Under the pieces are notes generated by a model, which did no database searches, was not told the DNA's origin, and saw nothing but the letters and a program-made list of their open reading frames with translations. Of a stretch of DNA of 64,000 bases, positions 22,703-32,115 are shown piece after piece. The DNA comes from Mycolicibacterium hassiacum DSM 44199 (GTDB taxonomy: Bacteria; Actinomycetota; Actinomycetes; Mycobacteriales; Mycobacteriaceae): NCBI RefSeq assembly GCF_900603025.1, contig NZ_LR026975.1, positions 3,410,001 through 3,474,000 on the forward strand, read 5' to 3'. How positions within the stretch are numbered: the first letter of the stretch is position 1; every line of letters starts with the position of its first letter. The position numbers and the translations under genes are program-made.

Positions 22703-23521
22703 TCAGGGGGTCAGCGGCGACACCTGACCGCCGCTGAGCTTGCGGTAGGTGTACACGTAGAACAGCGCGGCCACCGGAACCGCCACGAACAGACCGATCA
22801 GGCACGCGATGGCACCGACCAGGAAGATCAGGTAGACCACCAGGAAGGCCAGAATCGTGGCGCCGATGTCGGCCTTGAAGATCTCGAAGGCCGCCTTGAT
22901 GCCGTCGACGGCCGAAAGGCCGCGTTCGAGGATGGCCGGGTAGGTGAACCAGGTCAGCACCGCGATGACGATCGGCCCGATGAAGGTGCAGAACGCGAGC
23001 GACTCCACCAGGCTGATGAGCACGACCGCCAGCAGGATGTTGCCCAGTTGCTGCGGCCGGAAGAACGACCCGACTGTCACCTGCCGGCCGTCGGCGATGT
23101 CGAGCAGGCCGCGGAGGAACGCCGCGCCGATGATCGACATCACCACGATGTGCACCAGGCTCAGCACGATCAGGACGACGATGCCGAGAGAGTTCAGGTC
23201 CGACGAGGTGAAGAAGTAGAAGCTGTCGTCGCCGTACTCGTAAACCGTGCTCTCCGACTGCTGCCCCAGGGTCAGCAGCGCCCCGCCCACAGACCAGAGC
23301 ACCCCGAGGATCACCGCGTAGACGAGCACCGAGAAGATCAGCGGCGCGGCGTTCCTGCTGAATTTGTTCCACGCCCAGGTGAACGCGTCACCGACGCTGT
23401 ACTGCGGACCGATCGGGTATCCGGGCTGCGGCGGATACGGCCCGGCAGGCGGCGGCGGGTAGCCACCCTGCGGCGGCGGAGGGGGATAGCTCCCCCCTGG
23501 CGGTGGTGGCACGTCAGTCAT
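22703..23521 (-). CDS. Membrane protein with Pro/Gly/Tyr-rich N-terminus
   Basis: 272 residues. The first 40 are low-complexity PPPPGG/YPPPP repeats, then five to six transmembrane helices, with a conserved-looking GLLDIADGRQVTVGSFF between helices. ATG 23521 has GGGGGAAG about 6-7 nt upstream. Such Pro-rich cytoplasmic tails are common in mycobacterial membrane proteins and often mediate protein contacts. Function unknown; the neighbours suggest a membrane-protein cluster between metB and cbs. Confidence 0.85.
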   Translation of the reverse strand: MTDVPPPPGGSYPPPPPQGGYPPPPAGPYPPQPGYPIGPQYSVGDAFTWAWNKFSRNAAPLIFSVLVYAVILGVLWSVGGALLTLGQQSESTVYEYGDDSFYFFTSSDLNSLGIVVLIVLSLVHIVVMSIIGAAFLRGLLDIADGRQVTVGSFFRPQQLGNILLAVVLISLVESLAFCTFIGPIVIAVLTWFTYPAILERGLSAVDGIKAAFEIFKADIGATILAFLVVYLIFLVGAIACLIGLFVAVPVAALFYVYTYRKLSGGQVSPLTP

Positions 23522-23637
23522 CCGTGACTTCCCCCTGAGGTGTCAGCTCCGACATAAACGTGCTAACCCTACCCGAGATCGGGGTCGTCGCACGGCTTTC
23601 GCTCAGGTGTCGTAACTCGACGCGAACGACGCGGCAG

Positions 23638-25035
23638 TCAGGACCGCTGCCCGTTGCTCTCGGACAGGAACCCGAGCAGATCGTGACGGGTCAGCACACC
23701 GACCGGTTTGCCCTCCTCGACGACCATGATCGCGTCGCAGTCCCGGAGCGTCTTGGCCGCGGTGCTCACCGGCTCACCCGCACCGACCAGCGGTAAGGGC
23801 GGGCTCATGTGCTGCGCAACGGCGTCGGTCAATTTGGCGCGACCCTCGTAGACCGCCGACAACAGCTCGCGCTCGGAGACGCTGCCCGCCACCTCGCCGG
23901 CCATCACCGGCGGCTCGGCCCCGACCACCGGCATCTGCGACACACCGTATTCGCGCAGGATCTCGATCGCGTCCCGGATGGTCTCCGACGGATGGGTGTG
24001 CACCAGGTCCGGCAGCCCGCCCGACTTTGCCCGCAGCACGTCGCCCACCGTCGACTCCCCGGTGGACCCGTCCAACCGGGACCGCAGGAACCCGTAGGAG
24101 GCCATCCACTCGTCGTTGAAGATCTTGGACATGTAGCCCCGTCCGCCGTCCGGGAGCAGGACGACGACCAGCGAGTCGGGGCCGGCCGCCCTGGCCACCT
24201 TGATCGCGGCCACCACGGCCATCCCGCATGACCCACCGACCAGCAGTGCCTCCTCCCGCGCCAGCCGCCGGGTCATCTCGAACGAGTCGGCGTCGGAAAC
24301 CGCGATGATCTCGTCGGGCACCGACGGGTCGTAGGCCGCGGGCCAGAAATCCTCGCCGACGCCCTCGACCAGATACGGCCGGCCGGCACCGCCGGAGTAC
24401 ACCGATCCCTCCGGGTCGACCCCGATCACCTTGACCCGACCGCCCGAGACCTCCTTGAGGTAGCGGCCCGCGCCGGTGATCGTGCCGCCGGTGCCCACGC
24501 CGGCGACGAAGTGGGTCACCTTGCCGTCGGTGTCGCGCCAGATCTCCGGCCCGGTGGTCTCGTAGTGGCTGAGCGGCCCCATCGGGTTGGAGTACTGGTC
24601 CGGTTTCCAGGCGCCCGGGATCTCGCGGGTCAGCCGGTCCGACACGCTGTAGTAGCTGTCCGGGTGGTCCGGCGGAACCGCCGTCGGGCAGACCACCACC
24701 TCGGCCCCGTACGCCCGCAGCACGTTGCGCTTGTCCTCGCTGACCTTGTCCGGGCAGACGAAGATGCACTTGTAGCCCTTGCGCTGGGCGACCAGCGCCA
24801 GCCCGACCCCGGTGTTGCCCGACGTGGGTTCGACGATGGTCCCGCCCGGTTTGAGCTCACCGCTGGCCTCGGCGGCCTCGATCATCTTGGCCGCGATCCG
24901 GTCCTTGGAGCTACCGCCCGGGTTCAGGTACTCGACCTTGGCCGCAACCAGGCCCGCCCCCTCCGGCACCACCGAGTTCAGCTGGACGAGGGGCGTGTTA
25001 CCGATGAGCTCACTGATATGTCGGGCGATCCGCAT
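23638..25035 (-). CDS. cbs: Cystathionine beta-synthase with CBS-domain pair
   Basis: 465-residue PLP enzyme condensing serine and homocysteine to cystathionine (reverse transsulfuration). Catalytic domain with NPGGSSKDRIA (PLP lysine), EPTSGNTGVGLAL and GTGGTITGAGRYLKE; the C-terminal 130 residues are a Bateman pair of CBS domains ending VGVLTRHDLLGFL. Start ATG 25035 (MRIARHISELIGNTP) chosen by similarity to Rv1077; another ATG three codons upstream (25044) is possible. Known to bind SAM-type regulators in related enzymes. Confidence 0.96.
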   Translation of the reverse strand: MRIARHISELIGNTPLVQLNSVVPEGAGLVAAKVEYLNPGGSSKDRIAAKMIEAAEASGELKPGGTIVEPTSGNTGVGLALVAQRKGYKCIFVCPDKVSEDKRNVLRAYGAEVVVCPTAVPPDHPDSYYSVSDRLTREIPGAWKPDQYSNPMGPLSHYETTGPEIWRDTDGKVTHFVAGVGTGGTITGAGRYLKEVSGGRVKVIGVDPEGSVYSGGAGRPYLVEGVGEDFWPAAYDPSVPDEIIAVSDADSFEMTRRLAREEALLVGGSCGMAVVAAIKVARAAGPDSLVVVLLPDGGRGYMSKIFNDEWMASYGFLRSRLDGSTGESTVGDVLRAKSGGLPDLVHTHPSETIRDAIEILREYGVSQMPVVGAEPPVMAGEVAGSVSERELLSAVYEGRAKLTDAVAQHMSPPLPLVGAGEPVSTAAKTLRDCDAIMVVEEGKPVGVLTRHDLLGFLSESNGQRS

Positions 25036-25079
25036 GACATCCATCGTGTCAGGCGGTGCAAACGCTGACGAGCGAGGGT

Positions 25080-26141
25080 TTACCAGGTCGCTTCGCGGAT
25101 GTACTCGCCGATCTGGCGCAGTGAGCGGGTGGCCTCGGGCACGAAGGGCATGGCGAGCTGGAACACGTGCATCTGCCCCGGCCAGACCCGCACCTCGACC
25201 GGCACCCCGGCCGCGGCCAGTCGGCGGGCGGCCTTACGGGCGTCGCTGACCAGGACCTCCGATCCGGAGACGTGGATCAGCGTGCGCGGCAGCCCCGGTT
25301 CGATGTGATCCAGCGGTTCGTAGACCTCCTCGGGGCGGCCGCCGACGACGCGCCGGCCGGCGGCCTCCTTGACCAGGTCGACCAGGGCGTAGAAGGCCCG
25401 TGACCCGAACATCACGTCGGTGCGGGTGTTCGGGTGGTTGGCGCGGGTCTCGTTGTCGATCTCGAACAGCGGCGACAGCGTCACCAGCGCGGCCGGGGTC
25501 TCACCTTCCAGCCCCTCCCGCTGCAGCCGCTGGGCCAGCGCCAGCGCCAGGTAGCCGCCGGCGGAGTCGCCGGCCAGCACGATCTGATCAGGCCCGTACC
25601 CCTGGGCCCGCAGCCACCGGTAGGCGTCGTGGCAGTCCTCGACGGCCTGACCGACCGAATGCTTGGGGATCATCCGGTAGTTGACGATCAGCACCGGAGA
25701 GTCGGCGTAGCTCGACAGCGCGGTGACCAGCCGGCCGTGAGTGTTCGCGCCGCAGGTCAGGAAGGCTCCGCCGTGCAGGTACAGGATCACCGCACGCTTG
25801 CCGTCGGCCGGCAGCACGCCCGGGGCGCGCACCAGCTGCGCGGTGCAGTTGGGCAGGCCGATGGTGGCGCGCACGGTGCCCGGTGCGGGCCGCACGGCAC
25901 GCGCGACGAAGTCGACCAGCCCCCACGGCCAGGGCAGCCGCGGGGCGTAGCTTCCGATTGCCAGCGTGGGCCGGATGGTTAGCAGGGCGGCCAGGGAGAC
26001 GAGCCTGCCGGCGAGGCTGGGTCCGTCCTCGACCACCTCGACGGGCGCCCAGTCGCTGACCGGATACTTGCGCGGTTTACGCGTGTGACCAGCATTGATG
26101 TGGACACGCGGCGCGACCGCCGACTTGCTGGGTGCAGTCAT
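25080..26141 (-). CDS. lipU: Hormone-sensitive-lipase-family esterase LipU
   Basis: 353-residue alpha/beta hydrolase of the HSL family. Oxyanion motif YLHGGAFL, nucleophile GDSAGGYLA, and C-terminal histidine in WPGQMHVFQLA. Start ATG 26141 follows GGTGGGGG; the frame extends upstream without support. Orthologue of Rv1076 with a longer N-terminus. Likely hydrolyses short-chain esters. Divergent from the Rv1075c-type gene. Confidence 0.92.
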   Translation of the reverse strand: MTAPSKSAVAPRVHINAGHTRKPRKYPVSDWAPVEVVEDGPSLAGRLVSLAALLTIRPTLAIGSYAPRLPWPWGLVDFVARAVRPAPGTVRATIGLPNCTAQLVRAPGVLPADGKRAVILYLHGGAFLTCGANTHGRLVTALSSYADSPVLIVNYRMIPKHSVGQAVEDCHDAYRWLRAQGYGPDQIVLAGDSAGGYLALALAQRLQREGLEGETPAALVTLSPLFEIDNETRANHPNTRTDVMFGSRAFYALVDLVKEAAGRRVVGGRPEEVYEPLDHIEPGLPRTLIHVSGSEVLVSDARKAARRLAAAGVPVEVRVWPGQMHVFQLAMPFVPEATRSLRQIGEYIREATW

Positions 26142-26339
26142 CGGCCCCCACCTTCTACGTCGTTGTAGAGCCGGGTACGCCGGTTTGCTCCAGCGTCGCC
26201 CGCGTTTAGCGTGGCACTCTACGAAGTGCCGGACAACCAACTATTCGCATTCGATACCGGACTTGATACCGCAATGTGATCGGCCGGTGCGCCCGCCACG
26301 CCATCTGTATCCCCGAACCGCATCCTTAAACTGGGCGAC

Positions 26340-27296
26340 GTGGGCATTCGTGCACCTCGGCGGTCGATCGCCCTGGCGACCGCGGCCACGCTGGCGTCCA
26401 CAGGGTGCGCATACATCGGTGCCCGGAACTTCCTCGCCTCGCAGGCCGCGCAGGCCCGCCGGACCATTCCCCGCGCTGTTGATCCCCCGCCGCGGGCCGA
26501 CGGCGTCTACTCGCCCGGCGGCGGACCGGTCGAGCGCTGGCACCGAGGTGTGCCGTTCGACCTGCATCTGATGATCTTCGGCGACTCCACGGCCACCGGG
26601 TACGGCTGCCGCACCGCCGACGAGGTGCCCGGTGTGCTGCTGGCGCGCGGGCTCGCGGAGCTGTCCGGCCGACGCATCCGGCTGAGCACCAAGGCGATCG
26701 TGGGAGCGACGTCGAAGGGGTTGTCCGGGCAGGTGGACGCGATGTTCGTGGCAGGTCCGCCGCCGGACGCGGCGGTCATCATGATCGGTGCCAACGACAT
26801 CACCCGCCCGAACGCCATCGGTCCGTCGGCGCGCCGGCTGGGCCGGGCTGTGCAGCGGTTGCGGGCCAGCGGCGCGGTCGTGGTGGTCGGCACCTGTCCG
26901 GACTTCGGGGTCATCACCGCGATACCGCAACCGCTGCGGTCGGTGGCGCGCAGCCGCGGGCTGCGGCTGGCGCGGGCGCAGGCGGCGGTGGTGCGCGAGG
27001 CCGGCGGCATCCCGGTACCGCTGGCCGACCTGTTGGCGCCGCACTTCCGCGAACTGCCCGACGTGCTGTTCTCCGACGACATGTATCACCCGTCGGCGGC
27101 GGGCTACGCGTTGGCGGCCCGTCAGATCATGCCGGCGCTGTGTCACGCGCTGGCCGACTGGCTCGGTGCCGACATCCCCGAGCTGCCGTGGGAGTCGCGA
27201 CAGAACGCACCGCTGCTGGCCCGGGTGGGCAACATCAGCCGGTTGTGGCGCCGCTCGACCGGGGTGCCCGCACCGATCGTCCGGACCGCCAGCTAG
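26340..27296 (+). CDS. Exported SGNH/GDSL esterase (Rv1075c type)
   Basis: 318-residue SGNH hydrolase. N-terminal signal-like segment with a cysteine in LASTGCAY (an imperfect lipobox, so either a lipoprotein or an uncleaved anchor). Block I IFGDSTATGYG holds the serine, block III IMIGANDI the Asn, and block V DDMYHPSAAGY the Asp-His pair. Rv1075c is a described cell-wall-associated esterase. Start GTG 26340 has no ribosome site. Confidence 0.92.
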   Translation: MGIRAPRRSIALATAATLASTGCAYIGARNFLASQAAQARRTIPRAVDPPPRADGVYSPGGGPVERWHRGVPFDLHLMIFGDSTATGYGCRTADEVPGVLLARGLAELSGRRIRLSTKAIVGATSKGLSGQVDAMFVAGPPPDAAVIMIGANDITRPNAIGPSARRLGRAVQRLRASGAVVVVGTCPDFGVITAIPQPLRSVARSRGLRLARAQAAVVREAGGIPVPLADLLAPHFRELPDVLFSDDMYHPSAAGYALAARQIMPALCHALADWLGADIPELPWESRQNAPLLARVGNISRLWRRSTGVPAPIVRTAS

Positions 27297-27351
27297 GTTC
27301 GTTCGGAGCGTCTTCAGCGTTTCCGGACCCGTCCGAGTCAAGGAGTGCCCC

Positions 27352-28569
27352 ATGGCCGAAGCCGTCATCGTTGCCACCGCCCGCTCGCCGATCGGCCGGG
27401 CCCACAAGGGGTCGCTGGTCGACATGCGGCCCGACGACCTCGCCGCGCAGATGGTGCGCGCGGTGCTCGACAAGGTGCCCGCACTCGACCCGCACGACAT
27501 CGACGACCTGCTGATGGGTTGTGGACAGCCCGCCGGCGAGTCCGGGTTCAACATCGCCCGGACGGTGGCCGTGCAGCTCGGCTACGACTTTCTGCCCGGC
27601 ACCACCGTCAACCGGTACTGCTCGTCGTCGCTGCAGACCACCCGGATGGCGTTCCACGCGATCAAGGCCGGCGAGGGCGACGTGTTCATCTCGGCGGGCG
27701 TGGAGACGGTGTCGCGGTTCGGCAAGGGCACCGCCGACGCCTGGCCGGACACCAAGAACCCGCTGTTCGCGGACGCGATGAAGCGGTCCGAGCAGGCGGC
27801 CGCCGGGGCCGACGAGTGGCACGACCCGCGGGAGGACGGGCTGCTGCCGGATGTCTACATCGCGATGGGTCAGACCGCCGAGAACGTCGCGCTGTACACC
27901 GGCATCAGCCGCGAGGAGCAGGACCACTGGGGGGTTCGGTCGCAGAACCGCGCCGAGGAGGCCATCAAGAACGGCTTCTTCGAGCGCGAGATCACCCCGG
28001 TGACGCTGCCCGACGGCACGGTGGTCAGCAAGGACGACGGGCCGCGGTTCGGCACCACCCACGAGAAGGTGTCGCAGCTGAAGCCGGTGTTCCGGCCGAA
28101 CGGCACCGTGACCGCGGGCAACGCCTGCCCGCTGAACGACGGCGCGGCCGCGCTGGTGGTCATGAGCGACACCAAGGCCAAGAAACTGGGTCTGACGCCG
28201 TTGGCGCGGATCGTGGCCACCGGTGTGAGCGGGCTGTCGCCGGAGATCATGGGCCTCGGGCCGATCGAGGCGTGCCGTAAGGCGCTGGCCAAGGCGGGCA
28301 TGACCATCAACGACATCGACCTGTACGAGATCAACGAGGCGTTCGCGGTGCAGGTGCTCGGGTCGGCCCGCGAGCTGGGTATGGACCTCGACCGGTTGAA
28401 CGTGTCCGGCGGCGCGATCGCGCTGGGGCATCCGTTCGGTATGACCGGTGCCCGGATCACCGCCACCCTGATCAACAACCTGCAGACCTACGACAAGCAG
28501 TTCGGTCTGGAGACCATGTGCGTCGGCGGCGGTCAGGGCATGGCGATGATCATCGAACGGCTCTCCTGA
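27352..28569 (+). CDS. fadA3: Acetyl-CoA acyltransferase (thiolase) FadA3
   Basis: 405-residue thiolase II-type enzyme for the last step of beta-oxidation. Active-site cysteine in TVNRYCSSSLQT, His in INEAFAVQ/GHPFGMTGAR and the second Cys in MCVGGGQGMA. AAGGAG lies 6 nt before ATG 27352. Same length as FadA3 (Rv1074c). Follows the esterase gene by 55 nt. Confidence 0.96.
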   Translation: MAEAVIVATARSPIGRAHKGSLVDMRPDDLAAQMVRAVLDKVPALDPHDIDDLLMGCGQPAGESGFNIARTVAVQLGYDFLPGTTVNRYCSSSLQTTRMAFHAIKAGEGDVFISAGVETVSRFGKGTADAWPDTKNPLFADAMKRSEQAAAGADEWHDPREDGLLPDVYIAMGQTAENVALYTGISREEQDHWGVRSQNRAEEAIKNGFFEREITPVTLPDGTVVSKDDGPRFGTTHEKVSQLKPVFRPNGTVTAGNACPLNDGAAALVVMSDTKAKKLGLTPLARIVATGVSGLSPEIMGLGPIEACRKALAKAGMTINDIDLYEINEAFAVQVLGSARELGMDLDRLNVSGGAIALGHPFGMTGARITATLINNLQTYDKQFGLETMCVGGGQGMAMIIERLS

Positions 28570-28578
28570 TCCTCTGGA

Positions 28579-28642
28579 CGTTGAGTCTGCGGCCATGGCA
28601 TCGGCTTCTCGGACTTTTGCGCCGTAGCCGCAGAGTCAACGC
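28579..28642. repeat. 64-bp near-palindromic repeat, copy 1
   Basis: Begins CGTTGAGTCTGC and ends GCAGAGTCAACGC; the two ends are near reverse complements. It aligns best to the reverse complement of the copy at 29955-30018, through the core as well as the ends. Placed 10 nt after the fadA3 stop; may form a long imperfect hairpin. Likely a dispersed mycobacterial repeat. Confidence 0.75.
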
Positions 28643-28688
28643 GATCAACAGCAACGCGCTCGCGGCCCGGTGGCGCTAGAGTTCGACA

Positions 28689-29456
28689 ATGACCTACTCG
28701 GCTCCGGACTACAGCACGCCACCGGAATCCGTTGCCGCCCCGCCGGCAACGCGACCCAACCCGGCGGTGGCGGTGTTCGGCTGGCTGGGTCTGGTAAGCG
28801 TGCTGGCGATCACGATCGGAGTCCTGATCGGCATCGACGCCATCGCCTCAACCGCCCTGCTCGTCCTGCTGGTCGCCATCATCGGCGCCATGGTCGCGGC
28901 CCGCACGAACCGCGGACGGGTCACCCGGTTCGCCGCGCTGATGATCGCCGCCGTGGTCATGTGGTTTCTCGCGGCAATTCTGGGACTCGGCGCGCATCGC
29001 TCCTACCGGAGCGGGATCGACCTCGCCTACTTCGCATTTGCAGTCGTTGTCGGGATCGTCGGCGCGATCGGCGTCATCCGCGCCGGACACCGCGCCCCGG
29101 CTCCGCGTCGAGTCGCGACCGCGCCCCGTCCGGTCGGCTACACCGCCGACGGCCAGCCCTTCTACCCGGTGGTGGGCTACCGTAGCGACGGCACACCGGT
29201 CACCGCCGACCAGGCACCCGGCTATGCGCCGCAGGTCGTCGGGACCAACACCATGGCCATCCTCGCGTTCGTCATGGCGTTCGTATTCACGTTTCTGGCA
29301 GTACCGTTGGGCCACATCGCCCGAGCCCAGATCCGTCGCACCGGCGAACAGGGCGCGGGGCTGGCGCTGGCGGCCCTCATCATCGGCTACATCTGGCTCG
29401 CGGTCGTCATCGTCGGCGCGATCGTTCTCATCGCCCTGGCGGCCAACGGTTACTAG
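28689..29456 (+). CDS. DUF4190-containing multi-pass membrane protein
   Basis: 255 residues. N-terminal Pro-rich 25 residues, four hydrophobic helices, a cytoplasmic linker with YTADGQPFYPVVGYRSDGTPV, and a C-terminal DUF4190 unit (AILAFVMAFVFTFLAVPLGH, IARAQIRRTGEQGAGLALAA, then a helix). DUF4190 proteins are uncharacterised. ATG 28689, no clear ribosome site. Flanked by the two 64-bp repeats. Confidence 0.82.
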   Translation: MTYSAPDYSTPPESVAAPPATRPNPAVAVFGWLGLVSVLAITIGVLIGIDAIASTALLVLLVAIIGAMVAARTNRGRVTRFAALMIAAVVMWFLAAILGLGAHRSYRSGIDLAYFAFAVVVGIVGAIGVIRAGHRAPAPRRVATAPRPVGYTADGQPFYPVVGYRSDGTPVTADQAPGYAPQVVGTNTMAILAFVMAFVFTFLAVPLGHIARAQIRRTGEQGAGLALAALIIGYIWLAVVIVGAIVLIALAANGY

Positions 29457-29459
29457 CCC

Positions 29460-29875
29460 GGCGGGTGCGGGCGACCCAGGCCCGCAGCACCCGGTTGACG
29501 ATCTCGTTCGACGACATCCGCTTGCTGGCAACCACTCTCGTCCATCCAGGTGCAGCACCTCGTCGGCGAACAGCGTCTCCTTGCGGGTGTGCACACCCTG
29601 CGACGCGCGGCGTTCGCCCAGATCAGCTCGACCGGGACGGTGTCGTCGATCCAGTCGACACCGTGCAGCGCGGCCGCCGCCCGACCGGCGACAACGCCGT
29701 CGCGCCCGGTCCACAGCCACGCGGCGACGGTGCGATCCCGCAGCGACGGCGTCACGCGCTTGTCGATGTACACGTTCGGCACCGGCGCCCGGTAGTAGCG
29801 GCGCAGTTCGTACCGGGTCAGAGCGCCCGCAGCGAGCGCCTCGGTGCCGATGAACGGGGTGCCGTCGAGATCCAT
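29460..29875 (-). pseudogene. Decayed DUF559-type gene with internal deletion
   Basis: From ATG 29875 the frame reads MDLDGTPFIGTEALAAG, LTRYELRRYYRAPVPN and GVVAGRAAAALHG, the N-terminal half of a mycobacterial DUF559 (restriction endonuclease-like fold) protein. Near 29610 the coding register changes (GVHTRKETLFADEVLHLDG in a second frame), and near 29540 it changes again (SSNEIVNRVLRAWVARTRR in a third), which resembles a C-terminus. Most of the nuclease half is missing. Intact family members are about 290 residues. So this is a relic with a deletion and at least two frame changes. Confidence 0.65.
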
Positions 29876-29954
29876 GCCGCGAGTTTGGGCGGCCCGCCCG
29901 ACAGCACAGCCGCCGTGACGCCCGTCCGAGCCCAGCCTGTGGATAACGTCGGGG

Positions 29955-30018
29955 CGTTGAGTCTGCAGCCATGGCGCGGAAGTGCGAGTAGCGGGCGCCG
30001 TGGACGCAGAGTCAACGC
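29955..30018. repeat. 64-bp near-palindromic repeat, copy 2
   Basis: Same 64-nt length and ends (CGTTGAGTCTGC to GCAGAGTCAACGC) as the copy at 28579, but the core AAGTGCGAGTAGCGGGC matches that copy only as its reverse complement, so the element is inserted the other way round. Lies between the DUF559 relic and the Bax-inhibitor gene. Confidence 0.75.
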
Positions 30019-30067
30019 AAACGAGAAGGCCCGGCACATTTCGTGCCGGGCCTCATCGCAATAGCCG

Positions 30068-30922
30068 CTATTCGCTGTTGAAGTACGACAGCAGCCGGAG
30101 GATCTCGATGTACAGCCAGACCAGCGTCACGGTCAGGCCCAGGGCCACACCCCAGGCTGCCTTCTCCGGCGCGCCGGCGCGGATCAGCTGATCGGCCGCG
30201 TCGAAGTCGAGCAGGAAGCTGAACGCCGCCAGGGCGATGCACACCAGCGAGAAGACGATCGCGATCGGTCCGCCGGCGCGCAGGCCCATGCCGTCGCCGC
30301 CGCCGACACCGAACAGCGCCAGCACCAGATTGCCCAGCATCAACACCAGGACACCGAACAGGGCCGCGACGAGCATGCGGGTGAACTTCGGGGTCACCCG
30401 GATCGCGCCGGTCTTGTAGACGACCAGCATGCCGAAGAAGACACCGAATGTGCCGAGCAACGCCTGGGTGATCAGCGCGCCCGCGCTACTGCCGCCGGTC
30501 TCCACGCTCTTGCCGAACACCCAGGAGATACCGCCGAGCGCCAGGCCCTCGAGCACCGCGTAGGTCAGCACGATGCCGGGGTTGTCCTGCTTGCGGCCGA
30601 AGGTGGCGATCAGGACCATCACCAGGGCGCCGAGCGCACCGATCAGCACCAGCGGCATCGCGATCATCGGGTTGATCGCGGCCAGCGCGTAGGTGACCAC
30701 CGCGGTGCCGGCAAGGACGCCCAGCGTGATGCCGGTCTTGGTGACGACGTCGTCGATCGTCATCGGCCGGGCGACACCGGCCTGGGTCTGCCCGTACGGG
30801 GTCACATAGGGCTGCGCATGGACCGCCTGCGCACCGTAGCCGGCGGCTCCGGTACCGAATGTGGCATAACCACCCTGCGTCTTGGGCAGGGATCTGAATA
30901 CCGGGTTGCTGCTCTCGCGCAC
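30068..30922 (-). CDS. Bax inhibitor-1/YccA-like membrane protein (Rv1072 type)
   Basis: 284-residue protein: a 75-residue soluble N-terminus (RESSNPVFRSLPKTQGGYATFG) followed by seven helices of the Bax-inhibitor-1-like family, with DFDAADQLI and a C-terminal WLYIEILRLLSYF. GTG 30922 is chosen from the family N-terminus and GAGGAA upstream; the longer frame is unsupported. Function in mycobacteria unknown. Confidence 0.9.
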   Translation of the reverse strand: MRESSNPVFRSLPKTQGGYATFGTGAAGYGAQAVHAQPYVTPYGQTQAGVARPMTIDDVVTKTGITLGVLAGTAVVTYALAAINPMIAMPLVLIGALGALVMVLIATFGRKQDNPGIVLTYAVLEGLALGGISWVFGKSVETGGSSAGALITQALLGTFGVFFGMLVVYKTGAIRVTPKFTRMLVAALFGVLVLMLGNLVLALFGVGGGDGMGLRAGGPIAIVFSLVCIALAAFSFLLDFDAADQLIRAGAPEKAAWGVALGLTVTLVWLYIEILRLLSYFNSE

Positions 30923-31061
30923 CGTCGGTTCCTCTCCTGTGCTGTGGTTCGAAGCCTGCGAACACACTGTCAACGTTCGGCGATCCTGACCGGTTCCCGC
31001 GAACCGCACAAGATCGTTACCGGAAACCCTACCCGGCGAGCGTTCGCTGCGCGGGACGATC

Positions 31062-31067
31062 TAGATT
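31062..31067 (+). promoter_or_regulatory. -10 element for a leaderless echA9 transcript
   Basis: TAGATT ends 7 nt before the GTG start at 31075, the spacing expected if transcription begins at the initiation codon itself. No ribosome site is present, which agrees. Confidence 0.55.
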
Positions 31068-31074
31068 GCATGCC

Positions 31075-32115
31075 GTGGGTGAAAACGAGGATGTCCTAGT
31101 AAATGTCCGTGGCGGGGTCGGCCTGCTCACCCTGAACCGGCCGAAAGCCATCAACTCGCTGAACCACGGCATGGTCACCACCATGGCCCAGGCGCTCACC
31201 GCATGGGAGCGCGACGACGACATCCGCGCGGTGATGCTCGACGGCGCCGGCGAACGCGGGCTGTGCGCCGGCGGCGACATCGTCGCGATCTACCACAGTG
31301 CGCGCGGCGACGGCTCCGAGGCCCGCGCCTTCTGGTACGACGAGTACCTGCTCAACGCACACATCGGTCGCTACCGCAAGCCGTACGTCGCGCTGATGGA
31401 CGGCATCGTCATGGGCGGCGGCGTCGGGGTCAGCGCCCACGGCAGCGTCCGGGTGGTCACCGACACCACGAAGATGGCGATGCCCGAGGTCGGCATCGGG
31501 TTCATCCCCGACGTCGGCGGCACCTACCTGCTGTCCCGCGCACCGGGCCGGCTCGGCCTGCACGCCGGGCTCACCGGCGCCACCTTCACCGGCGCCGACG
31601 CCATCGCGCTCGGCTTCGCCGACCACTACGTGCCGCACGAGCGCCTCGAGGCGTTCAAGAACGCGGTCATCGACGACGGCGTCGACGCCGCGCTGGCCGC
31701 GTACGCGGTCGAACCGCCGGCCAGCACCCTTGCCGCCCAACGCGACTGGATCGACGAGTGCTACGCCGCCGAGACCGTCGCCGACATCCTCACCGCGCTG
31801 CGCGACCACGGAACCGACGAGGCCCGCCGGGCCGCCGACCTCATCGAGACCCGCTCCCCGATCGCGGTGTCGGTGACGCTGGAGGCGGTGCGCCGCGCGG
31901 GACGGCTGGACACCCTCGAAGACGTGCTGCGCCAGGAGTACCGGACTTCCTGCGCATCCCTGCGCAGCCACGACCTGGTGGAGGGCATCCGCGCCCAGGT
32001 CGTCGACAAGGACCGTAACCCGAAGTGGTCGCCGGATTCTCTAGCGGCCGTCACCCCCGCCGACGTCGAGTCCTACTTCGCGCCGGCCGATCGCGAATTG
32101 GAGTTCGAAAAATGA
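31075..32115 (+). CDS. echA9: 3-hydroxyisobutyryl-CoA hydrolase/enoyl-CoA hydratase-like EchA9
   Basis: 346-residue crotonase-fold protein of the HIBCH type (valine catabolism: 3-hydroxyisobutyryl-CoA to the free acid), annotated EchA9 in M. tuberculosis (Rv1071c). Oxyanion regions [15 protein letters not shown] and [30 protein letters not shown] holds the catalytic Glu. GTG 31075 matches the family N-terminus; a TTG three codons earlier is in frame. ATGA overlap with echA8. Confidence 0.95.
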   Translation: MGENEDVLVNVRGGVGLLTLNRPKAINSLNHGMVTTMAQALTAWERDDDIRAVMLDGAGERGLCAGGDIVAIYHSARGDGSEARAFWYDEYLLNAHIGRYRKPYVALMDGIVMGGGVGVSAHGSVRVVTDTTKMAMPEVGIGFIPDVGGTYLLSRAPGRLGLHAGLTGATFTGADAIALGFADHYVPHERLEAFKNAVIDDGVDAALAAYAVEPPASTLAAQRDWIDECYAAETVADILTALRDHGTDEARRAADLIETRSPIAVSVTLEAVRRAGRLDTLEDVLRQEYRTSCASLRSHDLVEGIRAQVVDKDRNPKWSPDSLAAVTPADVESYFAPADRELEFEK

